NCBI GenBank assembly: GCA_002686945.1
Contig: NYYZ01000008.1
Span: forward strand, 27,419 to 64,684
Direction: 5' to 3'
Source of the DNA: Planctomycetota bacterium
GTDB taxonomy: Bacteria; Planctomycetota; UBA1135; GCA-002686595
Length of the DNA stretch: 37,266 bases
The position numbers were made by a program, and so were the translations under genes. Below are positions 9,195 through 18,744 of this stretch, one piece after another; the first letter of the stretch is position 1; every line of letters begins with the position of its first letter. The notes under the pieces were generated by a model. It saw only the letters and a list, made by a program, of their open reading frames with translations, made no database searches and had not been told where the DNA came from.

Positions 9195-10313
9195 ATGCTC
9201 AGCATTCCCTACCCCACGGTTCACCCGCCCACCCGTGTCCTGATGGGCCCCGGCCCATCGGTAATGGAGCCCAGTGTCCTGGACGCAATGGGGCGCCCGA
9301 CACTAGGCCATCTTGATCCCGCTTTCCTCGAGATCATGGACGAGGTGCGCGTCATGTTGCGCGCGGTGTTTCGCACGGACAACGATCTGACCATGCCCAT
9401 GAGCGGCACCGGATCAGCGGGGATGGAGACCGTGTTGGTCAATCTGATCGAGCCCGGGGATCGGGTATTGGTCGGAATCTGTGGGGTCTTTGGTCAGCGC
9501 ATGGCCGAGGTTGCTTCCCGCGCGGGAGCAGAGGTGGTCAAGGTCGAAGGGGAGTGGGGCCGGGCCCTAGATCCGGATGCTTTGCGCAAAGCCGGGGGCG
9601 GGGGTTTGTTCAAGGCCCTCTGTTTGGTACACGGAGAGACCAGCACAGGTGTCCTGCAGCCCATGGAAGAGATGCGCGGGATCGCCGATGAGCTTGGGGC
9701 TCTGCTGATCATGGACTGTGTGACTTCACTGGCAGGGGTGCGCGTCGAGATCGACTCCTGGGGAGTCGACGCGGCTTACTCCGGCACGCAAAAGTGCCTG
9801 TCCTGTCCACCTGGTCTGGCACCGATCACCTTGAGTTCGCGGGCCCAAGACGTGCTTTCTCGGCGCAAGGCCAAGGTGGCTTCCTGGTACTTGGACCTGA
9901 CCTTGATCGGGTCCTATTGGGGAGAGGAGCGAGCTTATCACCATACGGCGCCCATCAATGCGATCTATGGGCTGCACGAGGCCCTACGGGTCGTATTGGA
10001 GGAGGGACTAGAACAGCGCTGGGCCAGGCATGCGGCCTCTAGTCAGCATCTCTACGAGGGGCTCGGAGCTCAGGGTCTTGCTTTGCGCGTACCCACGGAG
10101 GAGCGACTAGCTCCATTGACCGCGGTTGCTGTGCCCGATGGGGTAGCTGATGCGCGTGTGCGAGCGGCTTTGCTCAAGGACCACGACCTGGAAATAGGTG
10201 GTGGGCTGGGGCCGATGAAAGACAACACCTGGCGCATCGGTTTGATGGGGGCGGGGGCAACCAAGACCCATGCAGAGTTGTGCCTCTCGGGCTTGCGTAG
10301 CGTGCTGGGCTAG
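9195..10313 (+). CDS. class V aminotransferase (alanine-glyoxylate / serine-pyruvate type)
   Basis: A 372-residue cytoplasmic PLP enzyme. The start [17 protein letters not shown] and [15 protein letters not shown] match the alanine-glyoxylate/serine-glyoxylate aminotransferase family. [10 protein letters not shown] binds the cofactor phosphate, DCVTSLAG provides the Asp that holds the pyridine nitrogen, and Lys200 in [13 protein letters not shown] is the Schiff-base lysine. The family moves an amino group from alanine or serine to glyoxylate or pyruvate; which donor is used cannot be decided here. Its stop is 10 bp from the convergent GH5 gene stop. Confidence 0.9.
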   Translation: MLSIPYPTVHPPTRVLMGPGPSVMEPSVLDAMGRPTLGHLDPAFLEIMDEVRVMLRAVFRTDNDLTMPMSGTGSAGMETVLVNLIEPGDRVLVGICGVFGQRMAEVASRAGAEVVKVEGEWGRALDPDALRKAGGGGLFKALCLVHGETSTGVLQPMEEMRGIADELGALLIMDCVTSLAGVRVEIDSWGVDAAYSGTQKCLSCPPGLAPITLSSRAQDVLSRRKAKVASWYLDLTLIGSYWGEERAYHHTAPINAIYGLHEALRVVLEEGLEQRWARHAASSQHLYEGLGAQGLALRVPTEERLAPLTAVAVPDGVADARVRAALLKDHDLEIGGGLGPMKDNTWRIGLMGAGATKTHAELCLSGLRSVLG

Positions 10314-10323
10314 TCCCCAGACC

Positions 10324-11436
10324 CTAGTCTCTGTCAAAGGCCCCAAGAAGTTCGACTTCTGCCGGTGGCACTCGGTTCGGGTCTCTTCCCGGTTGCAGTG
10401 ACAGGGTGTATTTGCCCCAGTGTTCACCAGCTGCCCACCAGGCGGTTTGCACACCTGCTCGATCGAGGGCCTGCAACATAGGGGGAAGCAGAGCGGTCCA
10501 GCGGTGGTCGTCCACGGGCACTGCGAATTCACCCAGCAGGCCATCCGCGTTGTTGTCTTCGAGCCATTTGAGGAAGGGCTCAAGGCGTTCCACCGCGCGC
10601 GTGCAGAGGCCTGGGTCGAACTCCAATTCCTCTTCGAAGGTCTTGTGGTATTCGCCTGATCCGTCCTGATCTAGATAGCAGTGGGCCTCGTAGGTGACCA
10701 GATTTTCCGGGTCTTCAATCCAGGGACTTGAAGGGTTGACCAGATCCCAGTGTGGGGAACTGGACCAGCGCTCTCCGGCCACGTAGAGGCGCGTCTTGTC
10801 ACCTTCTCCGCGAATGGCGGCGGCGGCTGCGCGTGAAGCACGCACCCAGGCCTTGTCGGGGAGATCGTGGGGCTCGTTCATCAGGCCATAGCCGATGACT
10901 CCCGGCTGGCCACTGAATGCGTGGGCCATGCGCGACCAAAAGTCTGCGAGGTGATCGGGGCCAACCAGGACTTGACCATCGAACTCTTCGTCCAAGCCGC
11001 AGGCGATGGGCTCTCCATCTACGTGGCGCGTGTAGCGGCCATAGTTATGCAGGTCAAAGAGCACGCTGCCACCCACGCGTTGGGCGAGGTTCATCTGCAG
11101 GCGCAGGTGTTGCACTCCGTCGGGATCCAGGGGACCGCCGAGGGTCGGTTGTATGCGTTCCCAACGGAAGGGGATACGGAAGGTGGTGAAGCCCGCTTCG
11201 CTCAAGCGTTCGAAGGTGTTGCGGGTATTCAGGAAGAAGTTGCGGCCCAACTTGCCGGGAAAGTCGTTGCAGAAGCCAGGGGATTGGACGCCGAACTCCA
11301 GGCCAGCCACGCTGATCCAGCGCGGCAGGGGCTCGCTGTCGGGTACGGGGCTTAGAGCTCGCGGGCGAGCCAGCGGGTGGTTGGGAGTTGCGCGGGCGTG
11401 CAGCCCTCGTATGTGCCTGTGTTGGACCGGGTCCAT
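10324..11436 (-). CDS. GH5-family glycoside hydrolase (endoglucanase-like), copy 1
   Basis: A TIM-barrel retaining glycosidase of the GH5/cellulase type, 370 residues from the ATG at 11434-11436. Readable landmarks are FRIPFRWERIQP, FDLHNYGRY, the acid/base Glu188 in LMNEPHD and the nucleophile Glu303 in LGEFAVP. The AWWAAGEHWG segment supplies the usual late Trp. No signal peptide or lipobox can be found in the roughly 40 residues before the barrel or in upstream in-frame sequence, unlike its paralogue at 18745-19893. It lies downstream of the BcsA-like synthase on the same strand, where a glucanase often trims the polymer. Specificity (cellulose, mixed-linkage glucan or mannan) is inferred from context. 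The start is the least certain part. Confidence 0.85.
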   Translation of the reverse strand: MDPVQHRHIRGLHARATPNHPLARPRALSPVPDSEPLPRWISVAGLEFGVQSPGFCNDFPGKLGRNFFLNTRNTFERLSEAGFTTFRIPFRWERIQPTLGGPLDPDGVQHLRLQMNLAQRVGGSVLFDLHNYGRYTRHVDGEPIACGLDEEFDGQVLVGPDHLADFWSRMAHAFSGQPGVIGYGLMNEPHDLPDKAWVRASRAAAAAIRGEGDKTRLYVAGERWSSSPHWDLVNPSSPWIEDPENLVTYEAHCYLDQDGSGEYHKTFEEELEFDPGLCTRAVERLEPFLKWLEDNNADGLLGEFAVPVDDHRWTALLPPMLQALDRAGVQTAWWAAGEHWGKYTLSLQPGRDPNRVPPAEVELLGAFDRD

Positions 11437-11506
11437 AGACTGGGATGATCGGCTGTACGGCTGTCTCGGCTTGAGGATTCCCATGCCAGGGAAACCTCTA
11501 ATTGTC

Positions 11507-11539
11507 GGCACCCCCGGATCCAAGGGGTCCGGGGGTGCC
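11507..11539. terminator. strong 12-bp stem-loop between synthase and GH5 gene
   Basis: GGCACCCCCGGA at 11507-11518 is perfectly complementary to 11528-11539, and the 9-nt spacer can add two or three more pairs. It sits 42 bp beyond the synthase stop, before the GH5 start. On the minus strand it is followed by ACAATTAG rather than a U-run. It may be a weak terminator, an attenuator or an mRNA-stabilising hairpin that lowers GH5 expression relative to the synthase. Confidence 0.5.
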
Positions 11540-11581
11540 GTTCACGGCCAGAGAATGGCCTTTTGGGAGGGGTTGGTCGGC

Positions 11582-14500
11582 TCAGCGCCGTCCTTGAGCA
11601 CCCGCCAGCAGGGCTCGGTAGTGGTGGTGGGCCCGTTCGTTTTCACCCGCCGCCACCAGGGCATCCGCCAGACGCAGGCGCGTGTCCCGGTCCTCTGGGT
11701 TGCTGCGCACGATGTCCTCCAGCAGTTCGATGGCCTTGTGAGGGGCTTCCGCCCGTACCAGGCACATGGCCAGACGACCCGCCAGATCACTGTTGAGGGG
11801 AGTTCCTCCATGGTGCCGCTGCAACATCCAGTGCAGGCGATGAGAGTCGCTGCCCGAGGGCGAGGTCGATCCCAGATAGGCATCGAGGAAACCGGCAGTC
11901 AGCCGTTCTCCGTCCAGGCCGCGGTCGAGCAGTCGGGCGAAGAGCACCAGAGCTTCATCACCATCGCCAGACCAGGTCAGAGCCTCGCCCATGGCGAGAG
12001 CCACTTTGGAGTTGCTCGGGTCGGTCGTGTGCAGTTCCCGGAAGATTCGTACGGCACCATCGAAATTGCCTTGCCAGGTCATCACATTAGCCAGGTCAAT
12101 TTGCAGGCCAATGTCCGCAGGGTTGTCCCGCAGAAGGGTGCGTAGAGTTGCCTCTGAGCGCGAGAATTCACCCAGCGCGCTGTAGATGGCTACCAATTGG
12201 CGCAGAGTCTCTTCGTTTTGGGGCAGTACCGAGAACTGTCTGAGGGCCTCTTCGGCCAGTCCAGCCTGCAACAGGATGCCAGCGTATTCGCGACGGACAC
12301 TTTGGTCATCGGGGCGTGCAGCTACGATGCGCCTGAAGGCGTCCATGGCCCCGTACTCATCGCCGGAGCGCAGGATGTTCCGAGCAGCAAGGCTCTCGAA
12401 GTCTCTGTAGTGATCAGTTTGCCCTTTGGCATCCAGCACTGCAATCCAGCGTGAGGCAAGGTCCGCAGCTTCTTCATAGCGGCCCGCTCCTGTGAGCGAA
12501 GCCACCAGGGCCTTGCCCATGTCCGGGTCATTGGGCTCGTAGGTGGACAGGATCCGGCAGACGCGCACCAATTCGTCGTTGCGGCCGCGCAGTTCCAGAG
12601 CTTCCTTGAGCAGGATCAGTCGTTGCGCGTCCGGGCGCTCACTGGACAGGGTCTCGACTAGGATGCGATCAAGGTTCTTGCCCTCCAAGAGTGAGAGGTC
12701 CATTTCACCGTTGTCCATGGACCGCACAAGGAGTAGATCGTCGTTGTGAACACGTTGGAAGACGCCTACAGCCACCGGAGCCAGTGCCAAGACGGCGATG
12801 GTCGCCGCAGCCACAGGGCGTATCATGGGCTTGCGTTGTTCGGCGTGCTCGACCGCCAGGTCTCGGTGTATTTGGGGTTCTTCGCTCAGCTCCAACAAGG
12901 ACTGCAAGCAGCTGCGTCCTTGGCCCTCAAAGCTCTCAAAGGTCAACACATACTCCATGATGCGATGGGGGGGACCTGTTACTTCTCGTGCTTCGGTCAC
13001 TGAGATCAGAGAAAAAACCGAACCCAGAGGAGTGAAGATCTCTGCGCGCAAAGTGTCGCCTTCGGCCACTTCAGAGGCCAGGAGGCAGCGCATTGCACGT
13101 GTCGAGAGGTCGCGGGTGCTGCAGTAGATGTCTTCGCCCTCGGTCTCCAGGCGAACGGGCAGCTTGAATGGAGCGCGCCCGATTTCACGCTTGGAGAACA
13201 AGCCGTTGGCTCGTGGGTGTGTGCGATGGCGGTCGAAGACCGTGTACCAGGGGGCCACCACGAAGCGCTGTACAAGGCGGCTGGCCGCATCGATGGCCTC
13301 GGGGGGGGTATCAATGAATTCGACTCCGTAACGATAGAGTGATGTTCCGTCCAAGCCTTCGCCCTGTCGGTGGGCGGCGAATCGGATGATTCCCTTGGTC
13401 TCCAGAGAGTCACCGCTGACGATCATCTTGACAGTGCCGTACTCATTGACTGGGAGGCTGTTGTAGGCCACGAAGCCCAAGCCTTCCTCGTTCATGTCCG
13501 TGGAGACACCCATGCCTTCGACGGTTTGTCCCTCCCGATCGGTGAAGCTGTACTTGACCGGCATGTTCAAGCGGTGACGGTAGGTCTCGCGCTTTGAAGA
13601 GGGGGTCATGGCCGTTCGCAGGTAGGCGATGGCGTACCGGGCGTGGTGCAGGATCAAGAATGTCGCAATGCCAAGCCCCAGCAGCTCAAGCTGTGGGTCG
13701 AACAATAGGTGCCTTGCCCAGCCATAGAGCAGGGAGAACTGGCAGAGCGCCAGCAGCACGATCTGAGGAAGTACGTGGGGCAGGATCGATCCCTGTCGGC
13801 CACCGCGCTTGTTGGTCACAACAAACTTGGACTTCTTGCGATAGACCAGGGCACGCACGGTTGCTCGGATCTGGGTCCAGAAGTTGGCCATGTTGAAGAA
13901 CTCGACCAGGTCATAGTTCATGTAGCCGCGGTAGATCGACTTGAGGGTCAACATCATGACCCCGATATAGGTGACGAAGACCACAGCCAGGGTCGGAGTG
14001 AACTCCTTGACCGGAGAGGTGCCCGTGAGCAGCATCAGAATGGGCGTCAAGTAGAGGGCCAGGCGGGGCAGCCCACCAGCCCAGTGGATGATGGACCCGA
14101 AGTAGGTCAGGCGTTGGACGAGGGTCAGCCCCTTCATGGTCAAGGGGTTGTCATAGGCCATGATGCTCAGGTTGCCCTCGGCCCAGCGCAGGCGCTGACC
14201 GTGGAACGTAGTCACATCCGTGGCCCCTTGACCCGCAATCAGCCGCTCAGGGACGAAGATGGACTTCCATCCTCGGGCAGCCATGCGGATTCCGGTATGC
14301 ATGTCCTCGGTGATCGTCTCGGTCGCGATGTAGCCCACATCCTTGAGGGCTTCACGCCGGAAGAGTGCCGCCGAGCCGGCGAAGATCACCGAGTTGGTGG
14401 CTGTGCGACCGGGCTGAATGACCTTGTAGAAGAGCTCTCCTTCGTCCCAGAAGCGCCCCTTTTCGTAATTCACGCGACCCTGGAAGGTGTCGAAGTTGGA

Positions 14501-15073
14501 GAAGGCGTGGGGGGACTGCACGATGCCCAACTCCGGATCCCGGAAGTAGCCGATCATGCGCGACAGGAAGTGGGGTTCCGGCACGTGGTCTGCGTCGAGA
14601 ATCGCAAGAAACTCGCCATCGGTCTGGTCGAGGGCGTTGTTCAGGTTGCCTGCCTTGGCGTGCAGGTTGTTGTCGCGAGCGATGTAGTGTACGCCCAATT
14701 CTTCGCATAGCTGGCGCATCTCCTCTCGACGGCCATCGTCCAGCAGGAAGGTGCGATGGGGGTAGTCCATGGCCAAGCAGGCCTGCAGGGTGCCACGCAG
14801 AATGGCTACATCTTCGTTGTAGGTCGGTACAAAGACATCCACGGTGACGTCTTCCAGGGGCGGCTGCTCCTGGGGGTCCTGAGTGTCCCACACCTGGAGG
14901 AAGAACAGGAAGAGGGACATGCCCCCCCACAACTCAGCTGAGTAGAGCATCCAGGAGGCGATGCTGGCATACACGCTCTCGTGATTGAGCGTGTAGAGGC
15001 CCCTGTATGACAGGTAGATCAGTGTCACAAGGGCACAGATCGCCATCAGGGCTTGTCTCGGTTTTTGGGACAC
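11582..15073 (-). CDS. bcsA: BcsA-like cellulose/beta-glucan synthase with two PilZ domains and C-terminal TPRs
   Basis: A 1163-residue inner-membrane processive GT2 synthase. There are two N-terminal helices (about 8-60), then the GT domain with Asp112-113 (LDDG), the DxD motif DADHVP (160-162), TED (255-257) and QRLRW (293-297). Further membrane helices follow, and FVVTNK (417-422) matches the FxVTxK gating loop typical of BcsA. Two PilZ-like domains come next: RETYR (495-499) with DMNEEG (526-531), and REIGR (629-633) with DLSTRA (655-660). After a helix at about 752-770 comes a roughly 390-residue TPR tail, which standard BcsA lacks. The predicted reaction is UDP-glucose polymerisation to beta-1,4-glucan under c-di-GMP control; a mixed-linkage product is possible. 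The start is GTG 15071-15073. No BcsB gene lies beside it. Confidence 0.85.
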   Translation of the reverse strand: MSQKPRQALMAICALVTLIYLSYRGLYTLNHESVYASIASWMLYSAELWGGMSLFLFFLQVWDTQDPQEQPPLEDVTVDVFVPTYNEDVAILRGTLQACLAMDYPHRTFLLDDGRREEMRQLCEELGVHYIARDNNLHAKAGNLNNALDQTDGEFLAILDADHVPEPHFLSRMIGYFRDPELGIVQSPHAFSNFDTFQGRVNYEKGRFWDEGELFYKVIQPGRTATNSVIFAGSAALFRREALKDVGYIATETITEDMHTGIRMAARGWKSIFVPERLIAGQGATDVTTFHGQRLRWAEGNLSIMAYDNPLTMKGLTLVQRLTYFGSIIHWAGGLPRLALYLTPILMLLTGTSPVKEFTPTLAVVFVTYIGVMMLTLKSIYRGYMNYDLVEFFNMANFWTQIRATVRALVYRKKSKFVVTNKRGGRQGSILPHVLPQIVLLALCQFSLLYGWARHLLFDPQLELLGLGIATFLILHHARYAIAYLRTAMTPSSKRETYRHRLNMPVKYSFTDREGQTVEGMGVSTDMNEEGLGFVAYNSLPVNEYGTVKMIVSGDSLETKGIIRFAAHRQGEGLDGTSLYRYGVEFIDTPPEAIDAASRLVQRFVVAPWYTVFDRHRTHPRANGLFSKREIGRAPFKLPVRLETEGEDIYCSTRDLSTRAMRCLLASEVAEGDTLRAEIFTPLGSVFSLISVTEAREVTGPPHRIMEYVLTFESFEGQGRSCLQSLLELSEEPQIHRDLAVEHAEQRKPMIRPVAAATIAVLALAPVAVGVFQRVHNDDLLLVRSMDNGEMDLSLLEGKNLDRILVETLSSERPDAQRLILLKEALELRGRNDELVRVCRILSTYEPNDPDMGKALVASLTGAGRYEEAADLASRWIAVLDAKGQTDHYRDFESLAARNILRSGDEYGAMDAFRRIVAARPDDQSVRREYAGILLQAGLAEEALRQFSVLPQNEETLRQLVAIYSALGEFSRSEATLRTLLRDNPADIGLQIDLANVMTWQGNFDGAVRIFRELHTTDPSNSKVALAMGEALTWSGDGDEALVLFARLLDRGLDGERLTAGFLDAYLGSTSPSGSDSHRLHWMLQRHHGGTPLNSDLAGRLAMCLVRAEAPHKAIELLEDIVRSNPEDRDTRLRLADALVAAGENERAHHHYRALLAGAQGRR

Positions 15074-15289
15074 GATTGAGATGGGTGAGTCTTAGGAGGG
15101 GTGTAGAAGGTCTGCACTTGGGGAGTGCACACCCGAGTCTCCCCTGCTGGAAATGGCCGTGCGCGCTCTGGCCCTAGGAAATCGCAATATTTGCACGTTC
15201 TTTCGCAAGTTGTCTCGAAGCGATTCACTGAAAGGCCTTCAGGTCAATGACGCCAGGATCCGACTCTCTAGTTCCTGGGCTCTCACCCT
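15074..15289. promoter_or_regulatory. divergent control region of the beta-glucan locus
   Basis: This 216-bp region separates the divergent synthase (minus) and TPR/barrel (plus) genes and must hold both promoters. Visible structure includes TGCACT at 15113-15118 pairing with AGTGCA at 15124-15129, and an outer GGGTGT/ACACCC pair (15099-15104, 15129-15134). These would lie in the synthase 5' leader. An AT-richer patch (AATATTTGCACG) lies near 15187. I could not assign a convincing -35/-10 pair or a c-di-GMP riboswitch core. Confidence 0.4.
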
Positions 15290-18200
15290 ATGCCCCCTAT
15301 GAATCCTTCCCTCCCTCAAAAAGCCACCAGTGCCAGCCTGGCCATCCTTCTGGGTGTCTTGGGTGCTTGTAGGCCTGTAGAAACGGATCCCGATGCCTCT
15401 CGAGGGCATGTGAGTCCCACCTTGACCTCCTCTCAGGCACCTGTCAGTGTCTTCGGAGACGCCTCGAGTGGTCGCACAGAGCCCTCGCGCGCGCTACTGA
15501 ACGTTGGGGACACACGTTTCCCAACGCTTCAGAGTCCCGGGGAGCTACCCCAGAAGACCCTGGCGCGTACACCCGAACAGGAATTGCTGCTGCGCTCGGC
15601 CCGCAACGCTCTCGCTTTGGAACATCGGGCGGAAGCACTGGACCTCTTTGATTCGTACTTGCTGCAACTGCCACACGACCAATCGGTTCGCATCGAGTAT
15701 GCGGGCCTGCTGGTGCGCGAGGGGCGTCTGCCTCGGGCACGGGAGATGTATCAGCAAGCGATTTCCGTACGCCCCACTGATACGGGTCTGCGCCGCAGTC
15801 TTGCGGACGTCTTCATCATGGCAGGGGAGTATGGCGAAGCGGTCAAGCAGTTGGAGGAAATCGTAATCCTGCAGCCGGATGATCTGGATGCGGCGGCCAT
15901 GCTCTGCCGGACCCATACGTGGCAGAAGGACTTTGAACGGGCCCAGGCGGTCTTTGAGCGCCATCTGCGCAAGCTCGATCCCTCTAGTGAGGCCGACCAG
16001 TTGTTGCTGGCGCCGGTTCTTCTCGACATGCAGCGGCCCCGGGAAGCACTCCCCTATCTTGAGCGCCTTCATCGGCGCTACCCTCGGGAATTGCGCTGGG
16101 CTGCCCACATGGTGCTTTGCTACCAGCTCACGGGCCAGGGAGAGCGTGCTGCCAAGACCGTTGACTCCATGGCTGCTCTTGAGCCCCAGGTGATCGATCT
16201 GAGAATCCATCTGGCGGATCAGCTGCTGTCCCTGCAGAACTACAAGCTGGCCATGCAGATCAACCAACAGGTCATGGAAGCTTCTCCCACAGATCCCATG
16301 GCGCGCTTGATGGCGGCTCGGATCTTGTTGGAGGCCTATGACACAAGTCGCGCCAGGGAGGCACTTGAGGCCTTGCAGCCCGAATTGGGCACCCTGCGCA
16401 CCTATCAACTGGCCCTTGCTCAACTTTATCACCTGACCGGTGAGTGGGTTGCTTCCCAGAGCGTCTTCGAGATGATGCTCCTGGCCAACGAAACAGACTA
16501 CGAGGTGCGCATTCGTCTTGCGATGCTGCGACGGGAGAAGGGTGACTTTCAACAGGCCAAGGCCGAATTGCGCAAGGTCCCGCTTGCTACACCACAGGGT
16601 CCAAGGGCTCGTCTCGAACTGGCACTGACTCTGATTGCACAGGGACGTGCAACCGATGCTGTGGGGATATGTTCAGCCCTGGCAGCGCAACGGCCCAACG
16701 ATGTGGACGTGATCATTGGGTTGGTGCGTGCACAGCTTGAGATGGGGGCCTTCACCCAGGCCAAGGCCGCCTGTCAGCGATTTGTGGATGAGCACCCCTC
16801 GGACAACATGGCTATCGGCCAGGTGCGTGTGATGCTGGCCAAGGCCCATTTGATGGAGGGCAATGCCGTGCAGGCTGCGCGTGTTTATCAAATGGCTCTT
16901 TCTGAGCCCACGGTTCATGCACCGGAAGTCTTCTATGGCCTCTCCTTGGCGCGGACCCGAGGTGTCAACTCTGCTGCTGGCGAGATGGCGTTGATGTCCT
17001 CAACTGTGGTTTCAAGCGGCGAAGATGTGCGCTTGCGTATAGAGCTCGGCAAGTTGGCCTTGGGAGACCAAGATCACCATCGCGCCATCGGTTACCTGTC
17101 CAATGTGTTGCGCTGGCAGCCGAACAATATCACTGCTATGGTGCTCTTGGGTGAAGCCCAGAGCATGGCCCTGAAAGCTGGCGCCGAGGAAGACCCAGTG
17201 CGTACCTTTTCTGCAGCTCTGGCGCGCAATCCGGGCAACACTCGTGCACGTCTGGGGTTGGCCCGGGCCTATGTGATTCGGCGTGAGTTTGAACTAGCCA
17301 TTGCCGAGTACGACGCTCTTGTGGCACAGGATGCGGGCTATGCCTTTGCTCAAAGGGAGTACGCTCGGGCGCTCTACTGGGACCATCGCTATGAGGAGGC
17401 TTTTCAAGCCTATGACGAGCTGATCGCGGGCTTGCCAACAGAAGCTGTTGCCGTTGATGTATTTGGCAGCGGTTCACCGGGCTTCGGCCTGCGTGCCGAA
17501 TACGACTTTGAGGCTGAGCTGGAGCTTTCGGAGGCTGTTCGCCTGGAACTGGAAGCCAAGATCAATCGGGACTGGCGCCCTGCGCTGGCTACCAAGGCGC
17601 TTGAACAGCTGGTAGTGCTGGAGCCCGCCAACCAGGAGGCGCTCTTTGATCTGGCGCAATTGGATCACCGTCGCGGACACACTACACGGGCAATTCATCA
17701 GTACGAAGAGCTGATCAAACTCGCTGGCGGGCATCGTGAAGCGGTGCAGGCCATGGCGGGTGCCGAGCGGGAGGTCGCGTCTCGCGTGGATGTGATCACT
17801 GGTAGTGAAGATCGCAGCGGCCGCGATGGTCTTGCGGTTGTCAAAGAGTCCTGGACTCTGTCGGACATGTCCTTCCCCCTTGGGGACCGTGCTGACTACG
17901 CGGGCATTGGGCTTGGCCGGCGCTCCTATGCCGCTGGCAATGACGTCACCTTGAACGCCAATGTCCTGCGGGTTTTTGGTTCTTCCAAGATTGGTGATCG
18001 CACCGTAATTGATGGTCGTGTGGAAGTGCCCAGCTACGATATGACGGGATTCCTGGTTGAACGGGTCTACTACGACACCGGGGTGCGATATACCTCCGAC
18101 TCGGAAATGTCGGTAGAGATGCGACTCTTCAGTGAACCGCTGATCGAGAACTTCAAGACCATGGAGTTTGACATTCACCGTTCAGGCGCGCGACTCGGAC

Positions 18201-18706
18201 TGTCCAAGAACTCCTCCCGCCGGGTTGACTACGGGGGCAGCATGATGTTCGCGAACTACTCGGACAACAACTCTCAGGTGGAAGCCAACCTCTATGCGGC
18301 CTACGAGTTCAAGCCTGCTCCCATGGAGTTCCGCATGCTCTTCAAGGCAGACTTTGAGAACTTCTCCGAAGAGAACACGGCCCTGAGTACCCCCGGTGAT
18401 CTGGGGAGCCTGGGTCCGGGAGACACCCCATACTTCGCGCCCAAGGGCTACTCGGTCTATTCCCTTCAGATGGACTGGAAGCATCAGTTCGGAGAGGATT
18501 GGTTCACCGGTTCGAAGCAGATGTACTATCAGGCATCTGGCCGTGCTGCGCTTGACTCGAACTCTGTGGGCTACTACGAGTTCGATGTGGGAGCTGCCTA
18601 TGACTTCACGGACTGGTTTGGCGTGCGGGCCGGTGTGCGGCTCCTGCGTTCCAGCGCAATTGATGTGACCACCTCCAACGCATTGGTGGTCATCCGCTGG
18701 CCTTAG
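15290..18706 (+). CDS. BcsC-like TPR/beta-barrel outer-membrane export lipoprotein
   Basis: An 1138-residue protein (a second ATG at 15299 is also possible). It starts with a signal peptide and lipobox VLGAC (Cys27). Residues about 90-860 are near-continuous TPRs (for example DQSVRIEYAGLLVREG, YGEAVKQLEEIV). From about 870 the sequence turns into alternating aromatic strands, with PYFAPKGYSVYSL resembling the YFSPQxY region of the BcsC C-terminal barrel, ending VVIRWP. The arrangement is that of BcsC: periplasmic TPR scaffold plus outer-membrane pore for glucan. The lipobox is unusual for BcsC. The first TPR resembles one in the synthase tail (DQSVRREYAGILLQAG). It probably exports the product of the divergent synthase. 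Confidence 0.8.
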   Translation: MPPMNPSLPQKATSASLAILLGVLGACRPVETDPDASRGHVSPTLTSSQAPVSVFGDASSGRTEPSRALLNVGDTRFPTLQSPGELPQKTLARTPEQELLLRSARNALALEHRAEALDLFDSYLLQLPHDQSVRIEYAGLLVREGRLPRAREMYQQAISVRPTDTGLRRSLADVFIMAGEYGEAVKQLEEIVILQPDDLDAAAMLCRTHTWQKDFERAQAVFERHLRKLDPSSEADQLLLAPVLLDMQRPREALPYLERLHRRYPRELRWAAHMVLCYQLTGQGERAAKTVDSMAALEPQVIDLRIHLADQLLSLQNYKLAMQINQQVMEASPTDPMARLMAARILLEAYDTSRAREALEALQPELGTLRTYQLALAQLYHLTGEWVASQSVFEMMLLANETDYEVRIRLAMLRREKGDFQQAKAELRKVPLATPQGPRARLELALTLIAQGRATDAVGICSALAAQRPNDVDVIIGLVRAQLEMGAFTQAKAACQRFVDEHPSDNMAIGQVRVMLAKAHLMEGNAVQAARVYQMALSEPTVHAPEVFYGLSLARTRGVNSAAGEMALMSSTVVSSGEDVRLRIELGKLALGDQDHHRAIGYLSNVLRWQPNNITAMVLLGEAQSMALKAGAEEDPVRTFSAALARNPGNTRARLGLARAYVIRREFELAIAEYDALVAQDAGYAFAQREYARALYWDHRYEEAFQAYDELIAGLPTEAVAVDVFGSGSPGFGLRAEYDFEAELELSEAVRLELEAKINRDWRPALATKALEQLVVLEPANQEALFDLAQLDHRRGHTTRAIHQYEELIKLAGGHREAVQAMAGAEREVASRVDVITGSEDRSGRDGLAVVKESWTLSDMSFPLGDRADYAGIGLGRRSYAAGNDVTLNANVLRVFGSSKIGDRTVIDGRVEVPSYDMTGFLVERVYYDTGVRYTSDSEMSVEMRLFSEPLIENFKTMEFDIHRSGARLGLSKNSSRRVDYGGSMMFANYSDNNSQVEANLYAAYEFKPAPMEFRMLFKADFENFSEENTALSTPGDLGSLGPGDTPYFAPKGYSVYSLQMDWKHQFGEDWFTGSKQMYYQASGRAALDSNSVGYYEFDVGAAYDFTDWFGVRAGVRLLRSSAIDVTTSNALVVIRWP

Positions 18707-18744
18707 AGTCAAGCTGCCCCTGAATTGCCGAGAGGATCCTTCCC

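Noticed and set aside
15074..15289. c-di-GMP riboswitch before the synthase
   Set aside because: No GEMM core was found; only simple nested inverted repeats are visible.
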